A program made the position numbers and the translations under genes. Below the pieces are notes generated by a model that saw only the letters and a list, made by a program, of their open reading frames with translations, had not been told where the DNA came from and made no database searches. Shown piece by piece: positions 1-6,804 of a stretch of 21,544 nucleotides of DNA; the stretch's first letter is position 1; each line of letters opens with the position of its first letter. The stretch spans positions 1 to 21,544 of the forward strand of contig MFPT01000024.1 of assembly GCA_001782805.1 (NCBI GenBank), in the 5' to 3' direction. Source of the stretch: Candidatus Magasanikbacteria bacterium RIFCSPHIGHO2_01_FULL_41_23. GTDB lineage: Bacteria; Patescibacteria; ABY1; Magasanikbacterales; UBA922.

Positions 1-18
1 TATCCAATTGAATTGTAA
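1..18 (+). CDS. C-terminal end of an upstream gene (partial)
   Basis: The first 18 bases read Tyr-Pro-Ile-Glu-Leu-stop in frame 1, ending 30 nt before the next start codon. I see no good promoter in the gap, so this may be the last gene before the aminotransferase in the same operon. Six codons cannot identify a product, and an open tail of this length can occur by chance. Confidence 0.3.
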   Translation, partial: YPIEL

Positions 19-48
19 ACAACGCTTGATTTATTAACATATAACTTT

Positions 49-1371
49 ATGTCTGTTTTAAATAAAAATCAATTATCAGCTCTCCTTAAACGTCGTCACG
101 ATCTTATTCCTGGCGGCGCTCATACTTATTCCAAAGGGGACGACCAATTTCCCTCGAATGCCCCCAAAGCAGCGGTCAAAGGCCGTGGCGCCTATGTATG
201 GTGCGAAGACGGAAAAAAATATCTTGATTGGTGCATGGGTCTTCGTTCGGTGTCGCTGGGCCATGTTTATCCAGCGGTAAATAAAGCGGTCAAAGTCCAA
301 ATGGATCAAGGCACCAATTTTGGCCGACCGCACTTGACTGAGTTTTTGTTGGCCGACCGCATTACCAAATTATTGCCAGGCGTGGAAATGGTAAAATTTG
401 CCAAGAATGGTTCTACAGTAACGACTGCTGCCACCAAACTGGCTCGTGCCTATACTGGCCGAAAATATATTGCCGTCTGCAAAAGCCAGCCATTTTTTAG
501 TTATGATGATTGGTTTATTGGTACTACGGACTGCGGTGCAGGTATTCCTGCAGAAATCAAAAAATTGACTTTGACTTTTGAATATAATAACTATGCAAGC
601 TTAGAAACTTTGTTCAAAGAATATCCAGATCAAATTGCATGTGTAATTTTGGAACCAGTAACCATGGTAGAGCCAAAAGATAATTTTTTAAAAAAAATTG
701 AAATTCTAACCAAAAAAAATAAAGCGGTCTTTATTATTGATGAAATGATCACTGGTTTTCGTTTTGATTTGCTCGGAGCAGTGAAGATATATGATTTAAA
801 ACCAGACCTTGTTACCTATGGAAAGGGGATTGCCAACGGGTATTCACTCGCAGTCTTGGGGGGTAAAAAAGAAATTATGGAGCGTGGTGGAATCCAGCAC
901 AATAAGGAGCGAGTTTTTTTGATTTCTACGACTCATGGCGCAGAAACCACGGCGATCGCGGCCGCACTTGCTACTATTGATGAGATGCAAAAGAAAAAAG
1001 TCCAGGAGCATTTTTGGAAAATTGGTGATCAGATAAAGACTGGAATGGAAAAACTTATTAAAAAATATGACCTTACTGGCCTTATTGAAGTTGTGGGCTT
1101 TGCACCGAATCTTTTTATGAATTTTAGGGATACTGATGGCGCCATTTCTTTTGTGCTTAAAACTATTTTTTTGCAAGAAACAATTAAGCGCGGGCTTTTG
1201 TTTCAAGGTGCCTTCCCTCTGTCATATTCACATAAATCAGCTGAAGTAGTTAAGACTTTAAAAGTAATGGATGAAGTAATGGCTGTATATAAAAAAGTTT
1301 TAGCCGACAAAAATCGTAATAAATATTTGGTTGGTGAAGCAATTAAACCAGTTTTCCGAAAGTTTAATTAA
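49..1371 (+). CDS. Class III PLP-dependent aminotransferase (glutamate-1-semialdehyde aminomutase-like)
   Basis: A 440-residue fold-type I PLP enzyme. It shows the early PGGAHTYSKGDD segment (21-32), the phosphate-loop NGST (120-123), DEMITGFR (231-238) whose Asp231 should contact the pyridine nitrogen, and YGKG (257-260) with Lys259 as the predicted Schiff-base lysine. Length and motifs match the HemL/acetylornithine aminotransferase superfamily. A heme role is unlikely: no other tetrapyrrole gene is present and the next three genes are sugar or small-molecule enzymes. I infer transamination of a keto-sugar or related intermediate for a surface glycan. The ATG has no Shine-Dalgarno sequence, like most genes here. 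It is 5 nt from the nitrilase gene and almost certainly co-transcribed with it. The substrate cannot be read from sequence. Confidence 0.85.
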   Translation: MSVLNKNQLSALLKRRHDLIPGGAHTYSKGDDQFPSNAPKAAVKGRGAYVWCEDGKKYLDWCMGLRSVSLGHVYPAVNKAVKVQMDQGTNFGRPHLTEFLLADRITKLLPGVEMVKFAKNGSTVTTAATKLARAYTGRKYIAVCKSQPFFSYDDWFIGTTDCGAGIPAEIKKLTLTFEYNNYASLETLFKEYPDQIACVILEPVTMVEPKDNFLKKIEILTKKNKAVFIIDEMITGFRFDLLGAVKIYDLKPDLVTYGKGIANGYSLAVLGGKKEIMERGGIQHNKERVFLISTTHGAETTAIAAALATIDEMQKKKVQEHFWKIGDQIKTGMEKLIKKYDLTGLIEVVGFAPNLFMNFRDTDGAISFVLKTIFLQETIKRGLLFQGAFPLSYSHKSAEVVKTLKVMDEVMAVYKKVLADKNRNKYLVGEAIKPVFRKFN

Positions 1372-1376
1372 CTAGA

Positions 1377-2186
1377 ATGAAATCAGTAAAACCGATTCAA
1401 AATTTAAAAGTAGCTTTAGCTCAACTTAATATTGTCTGGGAAAATTCAGCTCTTAACCGCGATCGAGCAAAGAATGCTATTAGCGAAGCTGCTCGTAAAA
1501 AAGCTGACTTAATTGTTTTTCCAGAAATGTTTTTGACTGGTTTTTCTTTCAATACAGTATTATATAGCGATACAAATGAAATTCAGTTTTTTCAAAAATT
1601 AGCGCATGAGAATAATATTGGAATTATTATTGGTTTGGGGATAAAAAAAACTTCTTTGGAGTCAGCAGAAAATCAAGCCTTAGTAATTTCTAAAACCGGT
1701 AAAGTGCTGAGCCAGTATTGTAAAATTCATCCCTTTAGCTTTGTCGGTGAAGAGAGGGTAATGAAAGCTGGAAATAAATTGCCGATTTTTAAAATTAATG
1801 GTTTTACTGCTGCAACGGTCATTTGCTATGATTTGCGTTTCCCTGCTTTGTTTGAAGCCTTGGCCAGAAAAAAGATTGATCTTATTTTTGTGATTGCTAA
1901 TTGGCCTGAAGCTCGGATTGAGGATTGGAAAACATTGCTTCGTGCGCGAGCTCTCGATACTCAAAGTTTCGTAGTTGGAGTAAATCGAATTGGGGTTGGT
2001 AATAATTTAAATTATTCGGGCCATTCTTTAGTTTATGATCCGTGTGGTGAAAAAATTATTGAAATAACTAAAGAAAAAATTGAAATTGTAGAATTAGATA
2101 TTCGTGTGATAGGTGAAACTCGGAAAAATTTTCCATCCCTCAAAGATAAACGCTTTGGTGTCTATCAGAAATTTAATCCTGCGTAG
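1377..2186 (+). CDS. Carbon-nitrogen hydrolase (nitrilase superfamily)
   Basis: A 269-residue cytosolic amidohydrolase with the full Glu-Lys-Cys triad of the nitrilase superfamily: Glu50 in VFPEMFLTGFS, Lys116 in YCKIHPF and Cys150 in VICYDLRFP. The length fits the omega-amidase / Nit2-type branch, which hydrolyses small amides by a cysteine thioester. The product ends NPA and is followed 3 nt later by the oxidoreductase. Operon placement suggests it removes an amide or carbamoyl group from an intermediate of the same pathway, or supplies ammonia, but this is inference. It could equally be a housekeeping deaminated-glutamine/omega-amidase enzyme carried along in the operon. Confidence 0.87.
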   Translation: MKSVKPIQNLKVALAQLNIVWENSALNRDRAKNAISEAARKKADLIVFPEMFLTGFSFNTVLYSDTNEIQFFQKLAHENNIGIIIGLGIKKTSLESAENQALVISKTGKVLSQYCKIHPFSFVGEERVMKAGNKLPIFKINGFTAATVICYDLRFPALFEALARKKIDLIFVIANWPEARIEDWKTLLRARALDTQSFVVGVNRIGVGNNLNYSGHSLVYDPCGEKIIEITKEKIEIVELDIRVIGETRKNFPSLKDKRFGVYQKFNPA

Positions 2187-2189
2187 GAT

Positions 2190-3179
2190 ATGTCTAAAAT
2201 TTTAATTGTCGGCGGAGGATCAATTGGTAAAAGACATTTGCGAAATATTTTGTTGCTTGGTGGTTATGAGCCAGGGATAGTTGAAATTCAAAGCGAGCGG
2301 GCTGTGGCTTTGCGCGAAGAATTTAAATGTTCGGTGTTCACGAATTTCCCCCAGGCTTTAACCGACTTTTTTCCAGAAATTGTTTTTGTATGTTCGCCAT
2401 CAATTTACCATTTAGATCAAGCAAAACTCGCAGTTCAGCACGGCTGCCACATCTTTATTGAAAAACCACTATCCCACAATACTCAGGGTTTGAAGGAATT
2501 AATTTCCTTGGCAAAAGAGAAAAATATTGTAACAATGGTCGGGAGTAATTGGAAATTTTATCCGCTTTTTAAGATCATGAAAGAACTATTAGATACGGGC
2601 GCGATCGGTCGAGTACTATCAGCTCGTTGTCAGTTCGGTCAGTATCTACCGGATTGGCACCCGTGGGAAGATTATCGTCGTGGGTACAGCGCTAATCGTA
2701 AACTTGGTGGTGGGGTTTTACTTGATTCGCATGAATTTGATTATTTGACCTGGTTTTTGGGACCAGTTAAAAAAATAGTCACTTTTGCTGGTAAAACGAG
2801 CAACTTGGAAATTGATGTAGAAGATGTTTCGGAAACTATTTTGGCTTTTGTGAGTGGTGCCATTGGTGAGATTCATCTTGATTATGTCCAGCGTTTTTAT
2901 CAACGGAATTATGAATTTTTTGGTGAAACTGGAACTATAACTTGGGATGTTAACCACAAAAAAGTATTGGTAAAAAGAGTGGGTGACGAACCTCAGGAAC
3001 ATTTACTTGAATCGGACTATGATTTTAATACCATGTATCTTGAGGAATTGAAACATTTTCTGTTAGCTGTTCAAAATAAATTACCGACCATCACACCAAT
3101 TGAAAAAGGGGGGGGAATTGTTACCCTGATCGAAGCGGCAAAAATTTCAGCCGCGGAAAGTCGAGTGGTTGAATTATAA
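2190..3179 (+). CDS. Gfo/Idh/MocA family NAD(P)-dependent oxidoreductase
   Basis: A 329-residue dehydrogenase. The N-terminal Rossmann domain has the dinucleotide loop ILIVGGGSIGKRH (4-16), and EKP (91-93) is the family signature next to the nicotinamide. The C-terminal half contains GGGVLLDSHEFDY (173-185), where His181 and Asp184 fit the usual catalytic/substrate positions. Members oxidise or reduce sugar hydroxyl or keto groups, often making the keto-sugar that an aminotransferase then converts, so pairing with the aminotransferase at 49 is chemically sensible. Gaps of 3 nt on both sides mark it as a mid-operon gene. A near-homopolymeric run of G at about 3109-3116 lies inside the coding region but does not break the frame. 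Confidence 0.88.
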   Translation: MSKILIVGGGSIGKRHLRNILLLGGYEPGIVEIQSERAVALREEFKCSVFTNFPQALTDFFPEIVFVCSPSIYHLDQAKLAVQHGCHIFIEKPLSHNTQGLKELISLAKEKNIVTMVGSNWKFYPLFKIMKELLDTGAIGRVLSARCQFGQYLPDWHPWEDYRRGYSANRKLGGGVLLDSHEFDYLTWFLGPVKKIVTFAGKTSNLEIDVEDVSETILAFVSGAIGEIHLDYVQRFYQRNYEFFGETGTITWDVNHKKVLVKRVGDEPQEHLLESDYDFNTMYLEELKHFLLAVQNKLPTITPIEKGGGIVTLIEAAKISAAESRVVEL

Positions 3180-3182
3180 AAT

Positions 3183-3947
3183 ATGAAAGTTATTGCAATT
3201 GTTCAAGCTCGTATGGGTTCAACCCGTTTACCCGGCAAAATGACCAAAGAAATTTTGGGCAAGCCAATAGTTGAATATGTTTTTGATCGCGTGCGACCGT
3301 CTAAACGCCTAACAGAAATTTGGCTGGCTACGACTACGGATACTTCGGATGATGTGCTCGCAGAATGGGCAAAAAATCATGGAGTAAAATGTTATCGCGG
3401 TAGCATGAATGATGTTTTGGATCGATACTATCAAACTGCCAAATTGGCAGAAGCCGATGTGGTAGTTCGTATTACTGGTGATTGTCCATTGGCCGATTGT
3501 CAGGTTATTGATTGTGTAATTAATGAGTACCTGACTGAATATCCAAAATTTGACTATGTATGCAACACGCAGCCGCCTACATTTCCTGATGGACTTGATA
3601 CCGAAGTTGTCTCGTTTGTTGCCTTGGAAAAAGCCTGGCAAGAAGCTCGCTTGTCATCGGAACGCGAACACGTAACGCCTTATATTTGGAAACACCCGGA
3701 AATTTTTAAGATTAAAAATATCTTCAACGATGTTGATTTATCTGGTTTACGTTGGACGCTTGATACGGAAGAGGATTTTGCGTTCATTCTTTTAATCATT
3801 GAAAGAATTGCGGCTGAATCAGAATATCCATATTTTCAGAAGATTTTGGAAATTATTCGCGAGCACCCCGAGTGGAAAAATATTAATGCTGGTTACAAAC
3901 GGAATGAAGGTTATCAAAAATCAATAAATAACGATCCAGTTGTGTAG
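3183..3947 (+). CDS. SpsF-like cytidylyltransferase (CMP-sugar activation)
   Basis: A 254-residue nucleotidyltransferase of the CTP_transf_3 family (CMP-NeuAc / CMP-Kdo synthetase and SpsF type). The CTP-binding signature VQARMGSTRLPGK spans residues 7-19, and RITGDCPLAD (96-105) supplies acidic residues expected to bind metal. The family couples an acidic sugar to CMP. SpsF forms are typical of spore-coat and surface-glycan loci and lie near NeuB-like synthases, aminotransferases and Gfo/Idh enzymes; the latter two are present here, while a NeuB-like gene is not in view and could lie upstream. It is the last gene of the operon: 104 nt and a promoter separate it from the next gene, and I see no terminator hairpin. 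Confidence 0.83.
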   Translation: MKVIAIVQARMGSTRLPGKMTKEILGKPIVEYVFDRVRPSKRLTEIWLATTTDTSDDVLAEWAKNHGVKCYRGSMNDVLDRYYQTAKLAEADVVVRITGDCPLADCQVIDCVINEYLTEYPKFDYVCNTQPPTFPDGLDTEVVSFVALEKAWQEARLSSEREHVTPYIWKHPEIFKIKNIFNDVDLSGLRWTLDTEEDFAFILLIIERIAAESEYPYFQKILEIIREHPEWKNINAGYKRNEGYQKSINNDPVV

Positions 3948-3958
3948 TTTTTATCTAG

Positions 3959-3967
3959 TTATCCACA
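3959..3967 (+). promoter_or_regulatory. Single perfect DnaA-box-like 9-mer
   Basis: TTATCCACA matches the classical DnaA box exactly. It lies 12 nt after the cytidylyltransferase stop and just upstream of the promoter at 3994. A single box without clustered copies, an AT-rich unwinding element or dnaA/dnaN nearby does not make an origin. It may be a regulatory DnaA site or chance. Confidence 0.3.
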
Positions 3968-3993
3968 ACTATCCCCAAAATATAACATTTAAA

Positions 3994-4022
3994 CAGACAG
4001 ATAGTTTTATTTAGAGTATAAT
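3994..4022 (+). promoter_or_regulatory. Sigma70-type promoter for the surface-protein unit
   Basis: A -35-like CAGACA (3994-3999), a 17-bp spacer and a perfect TATAAT (4017-4022). Transcription would start near 4029, giving a leader of about 23 nt before the ATG at 4052. It is the clearest promoter between the sugar operon and the secreted-protein genes. Confidence 0.6.
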
Positions 4023-4051
4023 TAGGCCACAAGCATCAAAAATAAAAATTT

Positions 4052-4546
4052 ATGGAAAATGAGTCAAACGGAAATAATTCGTGGCTCCAAGATAATATAA
4101 TGAGCATATTGGTTTTTTTTTGTTTTATATTAATAATTTTGGTTGGATTTTTTTCCTATATTGTGTCTGATCTTAAAGCAAGTATAGCGGGAGACAAAAC
4201 AACTGACATCAATAAAATAGAAACAGGTACCAATATTCCCCTCGATCAGCCGGATCAAAAAATAGCTCCAGTCGAAACAGTCAATCCGGGTCCCCAAGTA
4301 CAGGTTAATTCCAGTGATCCGGGCGTAGAGCAAATTGTCAAAAAAGTTTTTAAGCATGTTTTTCTTCCGAGTGGCGAGGTACAGATTCAGACAATAACTA
4401 ATGCTGATGAGCTTAGAAAAATTAATCCGCTTTTCTATCAGTTTGCAAAATCAGGCGATCATATATTGGTCTACAAAGACAGGGCGATACTATATGACCC
4501 TGTGGCAGATCTTGTCCTCGATATAATTCATATTGCTAATAAGTAA
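4052..4546 (+). CDS. Small single-pass membrane protein of unknown function
   Basis: 164 residues. A short polar N-terminus is followed by one hydrophobic segment (about 17-38), so the protein is probably anchored with the rest outside. A polar, Pro-rich linker (about 45-90) leads to a compact C-terminal domain (about 95-164) with a NPLFYQFAKSGDHILVYKDR stretch and an AILYDP motif. The pattern of NP-x-F, then SGD, then LVY, then AILY-x-P resembles a recurrent small membrane protein in CPR genomes that I know only as uncharacterised. It is first gene of the unit, 38 nt before the fibre-like protein, which suggests work at the cell surface. No enzymatic motif was seen. Confidence 0.75.
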   Translation: MENESNGNNSWLQDNIMSILVFFCFILIILVGFFSYIVSDLKASIAGDKTTDINKIETGTNIPLDQPDQKIAPVETVNPGPQVQVNSSDPGVEQIVKKVFKHVFLPSGEVQIQTITNADELRKINPLFYQFAKSGDHILVYKDRAILYDPVADLVLDIIHIANK

Positions 4547-4584
4547 TAACCAATATCCAATTTATTTTTTTTATTAAAAGTTTT

Positions 4585-5598
4585 ATGAGAAAAAAATGTC
4601 TCAAAAAGATCTTGGATCTTTTTGTCTTAATGTCAATGGCACTTTTGCCTTTGAGTCCAGTTTTAGGAGCCAGTACTGTTGGAAACAATGTTTCAGTCGG
4701 TGGCACATTAGCGGTGACCGGAGCAACTACTTTGACTGGTGCAACTACTCTTGCTGGTGCCGCCACTCTTTCCAGTACGCTTGGTGTTACCGGTCTCTCA
4801 ACTTTGACCGGTGGTTTTATTGCCGCTTCATCGACGGTTACAAATTTGAATGTCAGTGGTAATCTTTCAGCCTCATCAACAATGACTCTTGCTGGTGCCG
4901 CCACTCTTTCCAGTACGCTTGGTGTTACCGGTCTTTCAACTTTGACCGGTGGTTTTATTTCCAGTGCATCGTCCAGTATTTCAGGTGGATTAAATGTTAA
5001 TGGAAATTTTAATGCTTCGGGAACTTCACGATTCGGTGCTAATTTGTTGTCAGGTACGAATGATAATTCTGATTTAGGTACTTTTGGAAGTGCGTTTTCA
5101 GACGTTTATTCTTCAGGTACAATATTTTCAAATGTAATACTTGCTAATGATGGAAGTATGACTGCGCCAGCCTATTCTTGGATAGGCGATAGTGACACTG
5201 GACTTTTTAGACCATCAGCAGGGGGTGCCACTGGTTTTATATTAGCTGTTAATGGTTTATCTCAACTTGCTATTTCAGCCAGCTCAACTATCCCTGCTGG
5301 TCGCGGAACTACTGGGTACTCTGTCAATTTAGGTCAGTATTACAATAGTTTGACTGACCGTGGTCCATTTGGAGATATCTATTCTTCCAGCAGTCTTTTT
5401 GCTGCCAGTAGTACGTTATCTAATACCGGTACCTCAACCTTATTCTTGGATTCGGCTAACTCTGCTAGAGGTGGACAAATTGTGTTTAAGGCTGCTAATG
5501 GAACAAGTTGTATGGCGCTGTACTTTGGTGTTGATACAATTAATGGCGGTGGTGCAGGACTTGGCTTGGCTACTTCAACTGTCACCTGCCCTAAATAA
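4585..5598 (+). CDS. Secreted fibre-like repeat protein
   Basis: 337 residues with a clear signal peptide (basic start, hydrophobic core about 10-25, likely cleavage near VLG-AS at 28-30). Residues 30-150 are low-complexity Thr/Ser/Gly/Leu repeats with a rhythm of short beta strands, including two near-identical 25-residue blocks at 55-79 and 101-125. Residues 190-225 (SMTAPAYSWIGDSDTGLFRP and following) resemble a segment seen in phage tail-fibre and other beta-helical surface proteins; DLGTFGSAFSDVYSSGT (163-179) is another such motif and is echoed at 260-267. Two cysteines (309, 335) near the end could form a disulfide. No endosialidase-type chaperone domain is present. I infer a secreted fibrous surface or adhesive protein; no function is proven. 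Confidence 0.8.
   Translation: MRKKCLKKILDLFVLMSMALLPLSPVLGASTVGNNVSVGGTLAVTGATTLTGATTLAGAATLSSTLGVTGLSTLTGGFIAASSTVTNLNVSGNLSASSTMTLAGAATLSSTLGVTGLSTLTGGFISSASSSISGGLNVNGNFNASGTSRFGANLLSGTNDNSDLGTFGSAFSDVYSSGTIFSNVILANDGSMTAPAYSWIGDSDTGLFRPSAGGATGFILAVNGLSQLAISASSTIPAGRGTTGYSVNLGQYYNSLTDRGPFGDIYSSSSLFAASSTLSNTGTSTLFLDSANSARGGQIVFKAANGTSCMALYFGVDTINGGGAGLGLATSTVTCPK
4747..4959 (+). repeat. 75-bp direct duplication inside the fibre-like gene
   Basis: Copies at 4747-4821 and 4885-4959 differ at one base by eye (c/t in the Gly-Leu-Ser segment) and start 138 bp apart, exactly 46 codons, so the frame is kept. Each encodes a 25-residue beta-repeat block. Near-identity at third codon positions indicates a recent duplication or gene conversion. 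Confidence 0.93.
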
Positions 5599-5619
5599 TT
5601 TATATAGCCACCTAACCCT

Positions 5620-6654
5620 ATGAAAAAGACACAGCACTTGCTTTTCATGGTGGCTATGCTCTACGCGCTTAGTCCGCTTTGGGCGCAGGCAGCTTTCAAT
5701 GACGTAACAACTGATGGTGGTTCTGCCAGTATCGTATTGGATGATAGCAGTTCTTATGTCATTGACGCGGCCAATAGAGTAGAGTCATTTACCGCAAACG
5801 CGAGTACCATTGATTTTGTGGTTCTCCCCGGTTCAGTTATTTCCATTACCTCTAATGATCGAAAGAATTTCACTTACAGCGCTACAACCTGTGAAACCGT
5901 TGAGAAAACCTGTAACAGCGATCTTTCTCGATTATTTATTCAATGTAATAATCAATCCACTTCTCACACCGTAACCGTAACACCAAGTGGTACGTGTACA
6001 GCCAGTTCCGGTGGCGGAAGTAATGGAGGGGGCAGTAGTGCCCCAACCAAAAATCCAGAACCGGAAAAAGTGATAGCAAAACCAATAATGGTAGAAGTAC
6101 CAAAGCCTGCTCCGGCAGAAATTAAACTGGTTCGCTATGAGTTTAAAAAACAGTTTGGTTCAAGTTCAAAAGGCGAAGATGTAAAACAATTACAATTGAG
6201 ACTTAAGGAAATTGGTTTCTTACCGGCTACAACAGTGGTAAATGATAAATTTGGTTCGGCAACAGTATTGGCAGTCAAGAAATTCCAGAAAGCCAATGGT
6301 ATTGCCCAAGTGGGTAATGTCGGCCCGGCAACTTTGAAGGCTTTGAATAAAGTTGCTTCGGTTCTTGTACCAACACCTGCTGTCACTGCACCAAATTCGG
6401 TTGTCGCTCCTGCCCCAATTGTGAATTCGGATAAATTCACCTTTATTAAACAGTTAAAGTCCGGTAATAATAATGCTGATGTTTTACAACTTCAAATTAA
6501 GCTTAAAGCATTGGGTTATTTGCCGGCATCAGTGACACCAAATGGAAATTTTGGTTCGGCAACAGTATTGGCAGTCAAGAAATTCCAGAAAGCCAATGGT
6601 ATTGCCCAAGTGGGTAATGTCGGCTCGGCAACACTAAAAGCACTTAATAAGTAA
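5620..6654 (+). CDS. Secreted protein with two peptidoglycan-binding domains
   Basis: 344 residues. A signal peptide (cleavage likely after AQA, about 22-24) leads to an N-terminal beta-rich domain (25-127) with four cysteines (91, 98, 109, 126) that may form two disulfides. A Gly/Ser linker (128-141) and a Pro/Lys-rich linker (142-170) follow, then two PG_binding_1 domains at about 177-244 and 277-344. Each carries the typical DVKQLQLRLK / DVLQLQIKLK helix, FGSATVLAVKKFQKANGI and a closing ATLKALNK. PG_binding_1 domains are three-helix modules that hold proteins on murein. No catalytic domain is visible, so this is probably a wall-attached display protein. It is last in the unit, 21 nt after the fibre-like gene, and a terminator follows 15 nt later. 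Confidence 0.88.
   Translation: MKKTQHLLFMVAMLYALSPLWAQAAFNDVTTDGGSASIVLDDSSSYVIDAANRVESFTANASTIDFVVLPGSVISITSNDRKNFTYSATTCETVEKTCNSDLSRLFIQCNNQSTSHTVTVTPSGTCTASSGGGSNGGGSSAPTKNPEPEKVIAKPIMVEVPKPAPAEIKLVRYEFKKQFGSSSKGEDVKQLQLRLKEIGFLPATTVVNDKFGSATVLAVKKFQKANGIAQVGNVGPATLKALNKVASVLVPTPAVTAPNSVVAPAPIVNSDKFTFIKQLKSGNNNADVLQLQIKLKALGYLPASVTPNGNFGSATVLAVKKFQKANGIAQVGNVGSATLKALNK
6250..6624 (+). repeat. Identical 75-bp blocks in the two peptidoglycan-binding domains
   Basis: 6250-6324 and 6550-6624 are identical, exactly 300 bp apart (100 codons), and encode residues 211-235 and 311-335. The flanking parts of the two domains are clearly diverged (for example LRLKEIGFLPATT against IKLKALGYLPASV), so the block looks homogenised by gene conversion rather than left from one recent whole-domain duplication. 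Confidence 0.95.
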
Positions 6655-6668
6655 AAATCGCAGTAAAT

Positions 6669-6705
6669 AAAAAACCGTCTTAGATATTTGAAGACGGTTT
6701 TTTAT
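6669..6705 (+). terminator. Rho-independent terminator
   Basis: A perfect 13-bp stem (arms 6669-6681 and 6691-6703, core CCGTCTT/AAGACGG) with a 9-nt loop and a T-rich tail. A-rich and T-rich stem ends make it potentially bidirectional. It closes the unit that begins at the 3994 promoter. Confidence 0.9.
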
Positions 6706-6756
6706 TTACAACTAATTTCCATAATTCAAGATTAATGGAGGGTAATTAAGTGAGGA

Positions 6757-6785
6757 TTGTGTGAAATTAATTCACAAGCTATACT
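6757..6785 (+). promoter_or_regulatory. Promoter with operator-like inverted repeat for the MFS gene
   Basis: TTGTGT (6757-6762), a 17-bp spacer and TATACT (6780-6785) give a plausible sigma70 promoter starting near 6792. The spacer contains TGTGAA-ATTAA-TTCACA (6760-6776), an inverted repeat with 6-bp arms where a repressor could bind. The -35 element covers an in-frame TTG, which argues against translation starting there. Confidence 0.45.
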
Positions 6786-6804
6786 AAGCTCTAATTACAC
6801 AAAA

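Noticed and set aside
3948..4051. Replication origin near the DnaA box
   Set aside because: Only one box, no clustered boxes or iterons and no dnaA, dnaN or similar genes nearby.
4536..4904. 122-codon Ala/Val/Pro-rich frame on the minus strand
   Set aside because: Antisense shadow of the Thr/Gly repeat region of the fibre-like gene; the composition follows from the repeats.
6757..6804. TTG start for the MFS gene 16 codons upstream
   Set aside because: The TTG coincides with a -35-like element and the added residues are polar and unlike the family's start; the ATG at 6805 is better.
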